This document shows positions 7,599 through 16,007 of a stretch of DNA of 64,000 nucleotides, piece by piece. Location of the stretch: NCBI RefSeq assembly GCF_011634835.1, contig NZ_SIRP01000001.1, forward strand, positions 3,282,970 to 3,346,969. Direction: 5' to 3'. The translations under genes were made by a program, and so were the position numbers. Position 1 is the first letter of the stretch. Every line of letters begins with the position of its first letter. Under the pieces are notes generated by a model, which was not told the DNA's origin, did not search any database, and saw only the letters and a program-made list of their open reading frames with translations. The DNA comes from Isoptericola sp. BMS4 (lineage in GTDB: Bacteria; Actinomycetota; Actinomycetes; Actinomycetales; Cellulomonadaceae).

Positions 7599-8536
7599 CG
7601 CCCCGGGACGTCGCGGAGCTCGTCCGCGCCCCCGCCGCGCTGACGGTGCTCGGCGACACGCTCGCGGGGGCCGCGGCGTCCGACCCCGCGTCGCCCGGCG
7701 CCCGCGCGGGCGGGCGCGACGTCGCGCGCCGCACGATGCTGCCCGCCGCGTCCGCCTGCCTCTACCTCGGCGGCATGGCGCTCAACGACTGGGCCGACCG
7801 CGACCTGGACGCCGTCGAGCGACCAGAGCGCCCCGTGCCCTCCGGGCGGGTGTCCGCGGGCCAGGCGCTCGTCGTGGGCGCGGGCCTCACGGCGGCGGGC
7901 GTCGCCCTCGCGGGCGCCGCCGGTGGCCGGCGGGCGCTCGGTGTCGCGCTCCCGCTGGCCGCGTGCGTGTGGGCGTACGACGGCGTCGCGAAGGACACCC
8001 CGGCCGGGCCCGTCGTCATGGCGGCCTGCCGCGGTCTCGACGTCCTGCTCGGCGCGGCGCCGACCGGGCTGCGGCCCGCCCTGCCCGCGGCGGCCGCGCT
8101 CGCCGCGCACACCGCCGGGGTCACCGCGCTGTCCCGGGGCGAGGTGCACGGCACGACGACGGCGGTCGCCGCCACGGTCGCGGCGGGCACCGTGGGGGTC
8201 ACCGCGTACACGGCGGGGACGGCCGTCGCGGCAGCCCGCCGGCCGCTCGCCGACGGCCCCGCCTCCCCGTCCGCCGGCAGGACCGCCGCCGTCGGCGCGG
8301 CGGTGGCCGCGGCCGCGTACACCGCCGCGTGCCTGCCGGCGCAGGTGCGCGCGGCCCGGGACCGTTCGGCGCCGGCCGCCCGCACGGCCACGGGCGCCGG
8401 GATCGCCGCGATGGTGCCGCTGCAGGCGGCGTGGGCGCTGCGGGGCGGACGCCTCGGCACGGCCGTCGTGCTGGGCGGCGTCGCCATCGCGGGCCGCCTG
8501 CTGCGCCGACGCCGGCGGGCGGTGAGCGTCACATGA
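7595..8536 (+). CDS. eboC: UbiA-like prenyltransferase, EboC type
   Basis: A 313-residue membrane protein of the UbiA superfamily (SCO3242/EboC type). The first aspartate-rich motif is LNDWADRDLDAVERPERP (about residues 65-82), and the second site is YDGVAKDTPAGP (about 128-139). Several alanine-rich membrane helices fill the rest. UbiA enzymes move polyprenyl chains from a diphosphate onto an acceptor using magnesium. The start is GTG at 7595, overlapping the previous stop; its own stop overlaps the next start (ATGA). Together with the inositol-phosphate-synthase-like neighbour it suggests a prenylated cyclitol or a lipid-linked intermediate, which is inference. Confidence 0.88.
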   Translation: MTPRDVAELVRAPAALTVLGDTLAGAAASDPASPGARAGGRDVARRTMLPAASACLYLGGMALNDWADRDLDAVERPERPVPSGRVSAGQALVVGAGLTAAGVALAGAAGGRRALGVALPLAACVWAYDGVAKDTPAGPVVMAACRGLDVLLGAAPTGLRPALPAAAALAAHTAGVTALSRGEVHGTTTAVAATVAAGTVGVTAYTAGTAVAAARRPLADGPASPSAGRTAAVGAAVAAAAYTAACLPAQVRAARDRSAPAARTATGAGIAAMVPLQAAWALRGGRLGTAVVLGGVAIAGRLLRRRRRAVSVT

Positions 8537-9486
8537 GCGGCGACGACCTCCCGACGAGTGCCGTGGCGACGCCGGACCCGCCGTTCACCCTCGGCTACGG
8601 CACCAACGGGTTCGGCGACCACCCGCTGCCGGACGCGCTCGACGTGCTGGACGCGCTCGGGTACGGCGCCGTCGCGCTGACCCTCGGGTTCCCGCACCTC
8701 GACCCGTTCGACGCGGGCACGGACTCCCGGGTGGCGCGGCTCGCGCGGCGGCTGGGCCGCATGCGCGACGGTGCCGGGGCCGCCGTCGTCGTGGAGACCG
8801 GGACCCGGTTCACGCTCGACCCGTGGACCAAGCACGCCCCGACGCTCGTCGACGCCGAGGCCGGACGCCGGATGCGCTACCTGGAGCGCGCCGTCGACGT
8901 GGCCGCGACGCTCGACGCACGCTGCGTGTCGTTCTTCTCCGGCGTCCTGCCCGCCGGCGACCGGCCGGCCGAGGGATGGGCCCGGCTGCGCGACCGGCTC
9001 CCCCTCCTGCTGGACCACGCCCGGGAGCAGGGGGTGCGCCTGTCGCTGGAGCCCGAGCCCGGGATGCTGGTCGAGACGGTGGCCGACGCGCTGCGGCTGC
9101 GCGACGACCTGGGCGCCGACGGTGCCGAGCTCGGCCTCACGGTCGACGTCGGGCACTGCCTGGTCGTGGAGCCCGAGGGGGTGGTCGGCGCGCTGCGTGC
9201 CGCCGGGCCCCACCTGGCGAACGTCCAGCTCGACGACATGCCGTCCACCCACCACGAGCACCGCCCGTTCGGCGAGGGCGAGATCGACCTGCCGCTCGTG
9301 CTCGCCACCCTCGCCGACGTCGGGTACACCGGCGTCGCCGCCGTCGAGCTCCCGCGGCACTCCCACGACGCGCCCGCCCTCGCGCGCCGGAGCCTCGCCG
9401 CGCTCCACGACGCGTGGGCGCGGGCCGCACAGGGCGGCCCCGCACGGCGCACCGCCCCCGGGACGAAGGAGGCTCGACCGGAATGA
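8533..9486 (+). CDS. Sugar phosphate isomerase/epimerase-like TIM barrel
   Basis: A 317-residue xylose-isomerase-like TIM barrel. Metal-ligand style motifs are visible: SLEPEPGMLVE (Glu), LTVDVGHC (Asp/His), NVQLDDMPSTHHEH and AAVELPRHSHDA. The ATG at 8533 overlaps the prenyltransferase stop by four bases, and its own stop overlaps the eboA start. The family isomerises or epimerises sugars, keto-sugars or cyclitols with a divalent metal. It is a separate gene from eboE later in the same operon, so this operon has two TIM-barrel members. The substrate is unknown; acting on a cyclitol made by the upstream synthase is a reasonable guess. Confidence 0.85.
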   Translation: MSGDDLPTSAVATPDPPFTLGYGTNGFGDHPLPDALDVLDALGYGAVALTLGFPHLDPFDAGTDSRVARLARRLGRMRDGAGAAVVVETGTRFTLDPWTKHAPTLVDAEAGRRMRYLERAVDVAATLDARCVSFFSGVLPAGDRPAEGWARLRDRLPLLLDHAREQGVRLSLEPEPGMLVETVADALRLRDDLGADGAELGLTVDVGHCLVVEPEGVVGALRAAGPHLANVQLDDMPSTHHEHRPFGEGEIDLPLVLATLADVGYTGVAAVELPRHSHDAPALARRSLAALHDAWARAAQGGPARRTAPGTKEARPE

Positions 9487-10124
9487 CCAGCACCCCCACC
9501 ACCGACCCGGCCGCGTGGCTGGAGCAGGCGCGCGCGGACGTCGCGCGCGACCCGGAGGCCGTGACCCGCGCGTTCGCGTTCGCCGCCCGCAAGGTGGGCC
9601 GCGAGCCGTTGCGCCCCGAGAACGATCCCGCGGGCGTCGTGCACGGCACGGTCGACGACGCCGCCCGGGCGGAGCTCGTCGTCGCCCTCGCCGAGCACCA
9701 CGGGGACCCCGACGAGCTCGCCGACCGGCTCGCGACCCTCTACCACCAGGGCGACGCGGCCGAGCGGCGTGGCGTGCTGCGCGGCCTCGACGCCCTCACC
9801 GGGCGCGGCCAGGTGCCGCCCGACGTCGTCGCGGTGGGCACCGAGCTCGCCGAGGACGCGCTGCGCGCCAACGACCAGGCGCTCGTCGCGGCCGCCGTCG
9901 GCCCGTTCGGCGCGCGGCACCTGGACCAGCACACCTGGCGGCACGCCGTCCTCAAGCTGGTCTTCCTGGGCGTGAGCCTCGACGCCGTCGCCGGCCTCGC
10001 CGACCGCGCGGACGGCGAGCTCGCCCGCATGGCCGCCGACTTCGCCGCGGAGCGCCGCGCCGCCGGCAGACCCGTCCCCGCCGACGTCGGCCGGCTGATC
10101 CCCACCGACACCACCCGGGAGTGA
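9483..10124 (+). CDS. eboA: EboA-domain protein
   Basis: A 213-residue helical protein resembling EboA, the marker protein of the ebo cluster, whose biochemical role is unknown. Visible traits are an N-terminal helix AWLEQARADVARD, the phrase AFAFAARKVGREPL, and a C-terminal segment HTWRHAVLKLVFLGVSLDAVAGL that is typical of EboA proteins. It has no signal peptide or membrane helix, so it is probably cytoplasmic. The ATG overlaps the previous stop, and the next gene starts two bases after its stop. Assignment rests on these phrases plus the company it keeps. Confidence 0.82.
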   Translation: MTSTPTTDPAAWLEQARADVARDPEAVTRAFAFAARKVGREPLRPENDPAGVVHGTVDDAARAELVVALAEHHGDPDELADRLATLYHQGDAAERRGVLRGLDALTGRGQVPPDVVAVGTELAEDALRANDQALVAAAVGPFGARHLDQHTWRHAVLKLVFLGVSLDAVAGLADRADGELARMAADFAAERRAAGRPVPADVGRLIPTDTTRE

Positions 10125-10126
10125 GC

Positions 10127-11005
10127 ATGCGCATCCTCGACCCGCACATCCACATGACGAGCCGCACCACGGACGACTACGAGGCGATGTACGCCGTGGG
10201 CGTGCGCGCCGTCGTCGAGCCGGCGTTCTGGCTCGGGCAGCCCCGCACGAGCGTGGGGTCGTTCCGCGACTACTTCGACTCGCTGCTCGGGTGGGAGCGG
10301 TTCCGGGCCGCGCAGTTCGGCATCCGGCACCACGCGACCATCGCCCTGAACCCCAAGGAGGCGAACGACCCCCGCTGCCGCGAGGTGCTCGACGAGATCC
10401 CCCGCTACCTGCTCAAGGACGGTGTCGTCGCCGTTGGTGAGGTCGGGTACGACTCGATGACGCCCGCCGAGGACGAGGTCTTCGCCGCGCAGCTCCAGCT
10501 GGCGCGCGACGCGGGGCTGCCGGTGCTCGTGCACACCCCGCACCGGGACAAGGCGGCCGGGACCCGCCGCACGCTCGACGTCGTGCGCGAGTCCGGCCTG
10601 CCGCCCGAGCAGGTGCTCGTCGACCACCTCAACGAGACGACCGTGGAGATGGTGCGCGACGCCGGCTGCTGGGCCGGGTTCTCCATCTACCCCGACACGA
10701 AGATGGACGAGGCGCGCATGGTCGCGCTGCTGCGCGAGTACGGCACGGAGCGGATGATCGTGAACTCCGCCGCGGACTGGGGCCGGTCCGACCCGCTGAA
10801 GACGGCGCGCACCGGGCACGCGATGCTCGAGGCCGGCTTCGGCGACGACGACGTCGACCAGGTGCTGTGGCGCAGCCCCGTGGCGTTCTACGAACAGTCG
10901 GGCAACCTCGTCCTCGACCCCGTGCCGGGCTTCGTCGCCGGCGAGGCGCCGCCGGCGGGCGTCGAGTTCGAGGGCTCGTCCGTGCTCCGCGGCGCACGGG
11001 TCTGA
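10127..11005 (+). CDS. eboB: TatD-family metal-dependent hydrolase, EboB type
   Basis: A 292-residue amidohydrolase-fold protein. All metal ligands expected of the TatD family are visible: DPHIHM near the N-terminus, VGEVGYD (Glu), LVHTPHRDK (His), VDHLNE (His) and NSAADWG (Asp). It is longer than classical TatD DNases and matches the EboB position in ebo clusters, where it is proposed to work on a metabolite rather than DNA. The ATG is two bases past the eboA stop, so coupling is likely. A 28-base gap with AAGGAG leads to eboE. Confidence 0.9.
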   Translation: MRILDPHIHMTSRTTDDYEAMYAVGVRAVVEPAFWLGQPRTSVGSFRDYFDSLLGWERFRAAQFGIRHHATIALNPKEANDPRCREVLDEIPRYLLKDGVVAVGEVGYDSMTPAEDEVFAAQLQLARDAGLPVLVHTPHRDKAAGTRRTLDVVRESGLPPEQVLVDHLNETTVEMVRDAGCWAGFSIYPDTKMDEARMVALLREYGTERMIVNSAADWGRSDPLKTARTGHAMLEAGFGDDDVDQVLWRSPVAFYEQSGNLVLDPVPGFVAGEAPPAGVEFEGSSVLRGARV

Positions 11006-11033
11006 GGGCGCGGGACCGAGAAGGAGCGCACCG

Positions 11034-12224
11034 ATGCGACTGTCCTACTGCACCAACGTCCACCCGGCCGAGGACCTCGACGGCGTCCTCGACCAGCTCG
11101 CCCGGTACGCGGCGCCGATCCGGCGCCAGGCCGGGCTCGACCGGCTCGGCGTCGGCCTGTGGCTGCCCGCCGAGCTCGCGCACCGGCTCGACCGGTCGCC
11201 CGCGGACCGCGCCCTGCTGCGCGCGACGCTCGACCGGCACGGCCTCGAGGTGCACACCCTCAACGCCTTCCCGTACGGCGCCTTCCACTCCGACGTCGTC
11301 AAGCACGCCGTCTACTCCCCCACCTGGGCCGAGCGCGCCCGCCTCAACTACGTGCTCGCCTGCGCCCGCGTCCTCGCCGACCTGCTGCCCGACGGCGTGG
11401 ACGGCTCGATCTCGACCCTCCCGCTCGCCTGGCGCGCCCCGTGGACACCGCTGGACGACGCGGAGGCCACCCGCGCCTTCGCGACGCTCTCCGCCGGGCT
11501 GCGGGAGCTGGCCGCGCGCACGGGGAAGGTGGTGCGCGTCGCCGTCGAGCCGGAGCCCGGCTGCGTGCTGGACACCGTCGACGACGTCGTCGGCTGGCTG
11601 GCTCCGCGCACGGCCGCGGCCCGCGCCGACGACGAGCGCATCGACCCCGAGCTCGTCGGCGTCTGCCTGGACACCTGCCACCTCGCCGTGTCGTTCGCCG
11701 ACCCGGGGGCGGCCGTGCGCCGCATCACCGACGCCGGGCTGCGCGTCGTCAAGGTGCAGGCGTCGGCGGCCCTGCACGTCGACGACCCGGCCGACGCGGG
11801 CGCACGCGCCGCCGTCGAGCGCTTCGTCGAGAAGCGGTACCTGCACCAGACCCGCGAGCTCGCCCCCGACGGTGCGGTGCTCGGCGCCGACGACCTGCCG
11901 GAGGCGCTCGCGGCGCTGCCCGGCGCAGGGCCGTGGCGCGTGCACTTCCACGTGCCGCTGCACCACGAGCCCGCCGCGCCCCTGACCTCGACCACCGAGG
12001 TCCTGCGGGAGGCCGTCGCGGCCGTCGCCGCGGCGCCGCACGGTGCCGACGCGCACCTCGACGTCGAGACGTACACCTGGTCGGTGCTGCCCGCCGAGAC
12101 CCTGCCCGCCGGCGCCGACGAGCTCGTCGCCGGCATCGCGGCCGAGCTGAGGTGGGCGGACGAGCACCTACGGCCCGCCGGCACCCCCGCCGGCGCCGCA
12201 CCCCGCCCCGCCCCCGCCGCCTGA
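11034..12224 (+). CDS. eboE: EboE-like metabolite traffic TIM barrel
   Basis: A 396-residue TIM-barrel protein starting MRLSYCTNVHPAEDLDGV, the hallmark opening of EboE. Later motifs AVEPEPGCVLDTVDD, GVCLDTCHLAVSF and VHFHVPLHHEP carry candidate metal ligands, and the end HLDVETYTWSVLP is also typical. In Nostoc the ebo genes are needed to move scytonemin precursors to the periplasm, hence the name metabolite traffic; the catalytic role is not established. AAGGAG lies just ahead of the ATG. An Ala/Pro-rich tail closes the protein. Eleven bases separate it from eboF. Confidence 0.9.
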   Translation: MRLSYCTNVHPAEDLDGVLDQLARYAAPIRRQAGLDRLGVGLWLPAELAHRLDRSPADRALLRATLDRHGLEVHTLNAFPYGAFHSDVVKHAVYSPTWAERARLNYVLACARVLADLLPDGVDGSISTLPLAWRAPWTPLDDAEATRAFATLSAGLRELAARTGKVVRVAVEPEPGCVLDTVDDVVGWLAPRTAAARADDERIDPELVGVCLDTCHLAVSFADPGAAVRRITDAGLRVVKVQASAALHVDDPADAGARAAVERFVEKRYLHQTRELAPDGAVLGADDLPEALAALPGAGPWRVHFHVPLHHEPAAPLTSTTEVLREAVAAVAAAPHGADAHLDVETYTWSVLPAETLPAGADELVAGIAAELRWADEHLRPAGTPAGAAPRPAPAA

Positions 12225-12234
12225 AGGAGCCGCC

Positions 12235-13653
12235 ATGAAGCCCGTCCTGCTGCTCGACGTCGTCGGGCTCACCGCCCGCGCGCTGTCGCACATGCCCCGC
12301 CTGAGCCGGCTCGCCGCCGGCGGCTGGTCGTCCGAGCTCGCGACGGTGCTGCCCGCCGTGACGTGCAGCGTGCAGTCCACGATGCTCACCGGCCTGGCCC
12401 CCGCCCAGCACGGCGCCGTCGGCAACGGCTGGTACTTCCGGGGGCTCGGCGACGTCTACCTGTGGCGCCAGCACAACCGGCTCGTGGCCGGGGAGAAGCT
12501 CTGGGAGGCCGGCCGCGCCGCCGACCCCGGCTACTCCGCCGCGAACGTGTGCTGGTGGTACGCGATGGGGATGACGACCGACGCCACCGTCACCCCGCGC
12601 CCCGTCTACCACGCGGACGGGCGCAAGTCCCCCGACGCGTACGTGCGCCCGGCCACCCTGCACGACGAGCTCACCGATCTGCTCGGCGACTTCCCGCTGT
12701 TCACGTACTGGGGCCCCACCGCGTCGATCACGTCGTCCCGCTGGGTCGTCGGCGCCACGCAGCACCTCATGCGCACGCGCGGCCACGACCTCACGATGGC
12801 GTACGTGCCGCACCTGGACTACGACCTGCAGCGGTTCGGCCCGGACTCCCCGCAGGCCGACGCCGCCGCGGCCGCCCTCGACGCCGCGCTGACGCCGCTG
12901 CTCGACCAGGCCGAGGCCGACGGCGTCACCGTGGTCGCCGTGTCCGAGTACGGGATCGGGCCCGCCGACCGCCCGGTGCACCTCAACCGGCTGCTGCGCC
13001 GCGAGGGCCTGCTCGAGGTGTACGTGCAGGACGGCCGCGAGCAGCTCGACCCGTGGACGTCCCGCGCGTTCGCCGTCGCCGACCACCAGGTCGCCCACGT
13101 GTACGTGGCCGACGACGCCGACCTCGCGCGGGTGGCCGGCCTGCTGCGCGAGGTCCCCGGCGTCGACGAGGTGCTCGACCGCGAGGCGCAGGCCCGGTAC
13201 GGGATCGACCACGAGCGCGCCGGCGAGCTGGTCGTCGTCGCCGAGCCGGGGGCCTGGTTCACGTACTACTTCTGGCTCGACGACGACCGGGCGCCGGAGT
13301 ACGCGCGCGGCGTCGACATCCACCGCAAGCCCGGCTACGACCCGGCGGAGCTGTTCTTCGACCCCGCGGACCGGCTGGCGAAGGCGAAGGCGGGCATGAA
13401 CCTGGTGCGCAAGAAGCTCGGCCTGCGGTACGCCATGAGCACGGTCCCGCTCGACCCGTCGTGCGTCGGCGGCACGCACGGGCGCCTGCCGACGTCGTCC
13501 GCGGACACGCCGCTGATCCTGTGCTCCGACGACGCCGTGCCGTCCTCGGTGGCCGGCCTCGTGGGCGCCGACGACCGGCAGGTGCCGGCCGCGGCGGTGA
13601 AGGACCTCGTGCTCGAGCTGCAGGGGGTGCGCGACCCCGCCGTCGCGGGCTGA
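12235..13653 (+). CDS. eboF: Alkaline-phosphatase-superfamily phosphodiesterase, EboF type
   Basis: A 472-residue member of the nucleotide pyrophosphatase/phosphodiesterase branch of the alkaline phosphatase superfamily. Visible active-site elements are LLLDVVGLT (first Asp), PAVTCSVQSTMLTG (nucleophilic Thr), PHLDYDLQRFGP (Asp/His), SEYGIGP and GGTHGRLP (His). There is no signal peptide, so it appears cytoplasmic like other EboF proteins. It is the last gene of the operon, preceded by GAAGGAG and followed by a large hairpin. A phosphate-ester or diphosphate-removing step in the ebo pathway is the likely job. Confidence 0.9.
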   Translation: MKPVLLLDVVGLTARALSHMPRLSRLAAGGWSSELATVLPAVTCSVQSTMLTGLAPAQHGAVGNGWYFRGLGDVYLWRQHNRLVAGEKLWEAGRAADPGYSAANVCWWYAMGMTTDATVTPRPVYHADGRKSPDAYVRPATLHDELTDLLGDFPLFTYWGPTASITSSRWVVGATQHLMRTRGHDLTMAYVPHLDYDLQRFGPDSPQADAAAAALDAALTPLLDQAEADGVTVVAVSEYGIGPADRPVHLNRLLRREGLLEVYVQDGREQLDPWTSRAFAVADHQVAHVYVADDADLARVAGLLREVPGVDEVLDREAQARYGIDHERAGELVVVAEPGAWFTYYFWLDDDRAPEYARGVDIHRKPGYDPAELFFDPADRLAKAKAGMNLVRKKLGLRYAMSTVPLDPSCVGGTHGRLPTSSADTPLILCSDDAVPSSVAGLVGADDRQVPAAAVKDLVLELQGVRDPAVAG

Positions 13654-13682
13654 GCCCCCGAGGCGCGGCCCCTGGGCACGGG

Positions 13683-13732
13683 ACGACGGCGGCGGCCCGG
13701 GACGCGACGATCGCGTCCCGGGCCGCCGTCGT
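13683..13732. terminator. Bidirectional terminator hairpin
   Basis: A long near-perfect inverted repeat (arms of about 20 bases, core GGCCCGGGACGCG and CGCGTCCCGGGCC) sits between the convergent ends of eboF and the secreted TIM-barrel gene, so it can end transcripts from both sides. Confidence 0.75.
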
Positions 13733-13764
13733 GGGCGAGGCCGGCCCTCAGCCGGCCGGGCGGA

Positions 13765-14757
13765 TCACCCGCACCGCCCGCCGCGCAGGGCGAGAAGCGC
13801 GTCGGCGCTCCGCCCGGCGTTGCCCAGCGAGTCGAGCTCGTGCGGGGGCTCCGCCACCGAGGCGGCGTTGTCCTGCTCCCAGATGCCGTGCTGCCGGCCG
13901 GACCCCGTCAGCGCCCCGAGGAACGCCTGGTAGTCGATGTCCCCGACGCCGAACTCGACCATGTCGTACCCGCCGGCCGAGTCCGGGTTCGTCCGGCCGT
14001 CCTTGAGGTGGAACAGCGGGTAGCGGGACCGGTTCGCCAGGACGTACTCCACGGGCTCGAACCCGGGGTAGCGGTGCTGCCCGACGAACGCCCAGTACAC
14101 GTCCATCTCGAGGAACACCGAGGCGGGGTCCGTGTGCTCCAGGAAGACGTCGTACAGCCGGACCGACGGGTCGTCCTCGGCGAACCCGAACTCGCCGTCG
14201 TGGTTGTGCTGGTAGAACTTCAGCCCGCGGGCCGCGGCCGCCTCGCCGAAGCCGTTGAACTGCTCGGCGGCCGCGCGGTACCCGTCGACGGTCCGGTCGT
14301 TCGTCGGGGCGTCGGCCGTGCCGACGTGCCGCATGCCGAGGGTCTCGGCGATGTCGAGCTCGGCCTCCATGTTCGCCGCGAAGTCGCGGATCCCGCGGTG
14401 CGACCCGACCGCGACGAGGCCGTTGTCGTCGAGCAGCGTCCGGATCTCGGCCGGCGTGATCGGCCCGACCTGGTTCTGCGTGTACCCGGCGAACTCCACC
14501 TCGGCGTACCCCAGCTCGGCGAGCCGCTCGAACACGGCGCGGAACCCGAGCGACGACACCTTGTCACGGATCGAGTACAGCTGGATGCCGAGCTTGCCCG
14601 GCGGCACGAGGCGCCGCCCCTGCCCGGCGGGCGCGGCGGAGGCCGCCGGGGCGGCGGACGCCGCGGTCGTGCCGCCGAGCGTGGCGGCACCGACGGCGAC
14701 GGAGGAGCCCGCGAGACGCATGAAGGTCCTGCGGTCGAGCGCGGAACGGATGGTCAT
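13765..14757 (-). CDS. Tat-exported sugar isomerase/epimerase-like TIM barrel
   Basis: A 330-residue protein with a twin-arginine signal (DRRTFMRLAGSSVAVGAATL, residues 8-27), then a xylose-isomerase-like TIM barrel starting LGIQLYSIRDKV. Candidate metal ligands are in YQHNHDGEFG, VFLEMDVYWA, FHLKDGR and the late WEQDNA. Such exported barrels accompany ThuA and Gfo/Idh proteins in loci that attack keto-sugars or glycosides outside the cytoplasm. It is the last gene of the minus-strand sugar operon and has AAGGAG before the ATG. Tat export suggests folding with a metal before secretion. The substrate is not known. Confidence 0.87.
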   Translation of the reverse strand: MTIRSALDRRTFMRLAGSSVAVGAATLGGTTAASAAPAASAAPAGQGRRLVPPGKLGIQLYSIRDKVSSLGFRAVFERLAELGYAEVEFAGYTQNQVGPITPAEIRTLLDDNGLVAVGSHRGIRDFAANMEAELDIAETLGMRHVGTADAPTNDRTVDGYRAAAEQFNGFGEAAAARGLKFYQHNHDGEFGFAEDDPSVRLYDVFLEHTDPASVFLEMDVYWAFVGQHRYPGFEPVEYVLANRSRYPLFHLKDGRTNPDSAGGYDMVEFGVGDIDYQAFLGALTGSGRQHGIWEQDNAASVAEPPHELDSLGNAGRSADALLALRGGRCG

Positions 14758-14804
14758 GATGATCTCCTTCGATCACACGAGGTCTCGATCACACGGTGCT
14801 TCGG

Positions 14805-15806
14805 TCACTTCGTGGAGAAGGCGGCGTCGAACGCCGCCTCGGGGGCGTCGAACGCGTACCGGCGCACGAACTCCAGGGCCTCGGGGGCGCCGACCAGGCG
14901 GTCCATCCCGGCGTCCTCCCACTCGACCGAGATCGGCCCCGTGTACTCGATCGAGTTGAGCATCCGGAACGCGTCCTCCCAGGGCACGTCGCCGTGCCCG
15001 GTGGAGATGAAGTCCCAGCCGCGGCGCGGGTCCGCCCACGCCAGGTGCGAGCCCAGGCGCCCGTTGCGCCCGTTGTGCATCCGCTTCTTCGTGTCCTTGC
15101 AGTCCACGTGGTAGATACGGTCGCGGAAGTCCCACAGGAACGCGACGGGGTCCAGGTCCTGCCACACCATGTGCGACGGGTCCCAGTTCAGCCCGAACGC
15201 CTCGCGGTGCCCGATCGCCTCCAGCGTGCGCACGGTCGTCCAGTAGTCGTACGCGATCTCGGACGGGTGGACCTCGTGCGCGAACCGCACCCCCACCTCG
15301 TCGAACACGTCCAGGATCGGGTTCCACCGGTCCGCGAAGTCCTGGTAGCCCGCGTCGACCATGTCCTGCGAGGCCGGCGGGAACATCGCCACGTACTTCC
15401 AGATCGACGACCCGGTGAACCCCACGACGGTGTCCACACCGAGCTTCGCCGCCAGGCGCGCCGTGTGCTGCATCTCCTCGGCCGCGCGGCGCCGCACGCC
15501 CTCGGGGTCGCCGTCGCCCCACACGACGTCGGGCAGGATGTCGCGGTGGCGCTGGTCGATCGGGTCGTCGCAGACCGCCTGGCCCTTGAGGTGGTTGGAG
15601 ATCGCCCAGACCTTCAGCCCGTACCTCTCGAGCAGGTCCTTGCGCGACTGCACGTAGGCGTCGTCGTCCCAGCGCCACGGGTCGAGGTGGTCGCCCCAGC
15701 AGGCGAGCTCGAGCCCGTCGTACCCCCACTCCGAGGCCAGCCGAGCCACCTCCTCGAGCGGGAGGTCCGCCCACTGCCCGGTGAACAGAGTGATCGGTCG
15801 TGCCAT
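14805..15806 (-). CDS. Sugar phosphate isomerase/epimerase-like TIM barrel (cytoplasmic)
   Basis: A 333-residue xylose-isomerase-like TIM barrel with no signal peptide. It opens [16 protein letters not shown] and shows likely metal ligands in [34 protein letters not shown] and [22 protein letters not shown] precedes the ATG. The family includes inosose, hydroxypyruvate and keto-sugar isomerases and C-glycoside-cleaving enzymes. It probably handles the cytoplasmic product of the neighbouring Gfo/Idh dehydrogenase. It lies between the Tat-exported barrel and the giant secreted protein. Confidence 0.88.
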   Translation of the reverse strand: MARPITLFTGQWADLPLEEVARLASEWGYDGLELACWGDHLDPWRWDDDAYVQSRKDLLERYGLKVWAISNHLKGQAVCDDPIDQRHRDILPDVVWGDGDPEGVRRRAAEEMQHTARLAAKLGVDTVVGFTGSSIWKYVAMFPPASQDMVDAGYQDFADRWNPILDVFDEVGVRFAHEVHPSEIAYDYWTTVRTLEAIGHREAFGLNWDPSHMVWQDLDPVAFLWDFRDRIYHVDCKDTKKRMHNGRNGRLGSHLAWADPRRGWDFISTGHGDVPWEDAFRMLNSIEYTGPISVEWEDAGMDRLVGAPEALEFVRRYAFDAPEAAFDAAFSTK

Positions 15807-15870
15807 GTCAGCTCCTTCGTGTGCGGGGCGAGCCCCGGTCGTACGGCGGGTCCGGCCCGGACCCGGAGGG

Positions 15871-15912
15871 CCCCGGTGCAGGGCCGGAGCGCGTTCCCGC
15901 CCTGCACCGGGG
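15871..15912 (-). terminator. Terminator hairpin after the giant ThuA protein
   Basis: CCCCGGTGCAGGGC (15871-15884) pairs perfectly with GCCCTGCACCGGGG (15899-15912) in the gap between the giant gene and the next TIM barrel. It may reduce read-through into the last two genes. Confidence 0.55.
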
Positions 15913-15931
15913 TGGCCGGTCTCCCGGCCGG

Positions 15932-16002
15932 GTCGTCGCGGCCGTCACCCGGGCGGGGCCCGGACCGGAGCCGTCGCCGGGTGGGTCGACGGCCGCGACG
16001 AC
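15932..16002 (-). terminator. Second hairpin after the giant ThuA protein
   Basis: GTCGTCGCGGCCGTC (15932-15946) and GACGGCCGCGACGAC (15988-16002) form a perfect 15-base stem with a GC-rich loop just after the stop codon at 16008. Two strong hairpins in one 200-base gap suggest partial termination or RNA processing. Confidence 0.5.
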
Positions 16003-16007
16003 GTCTG

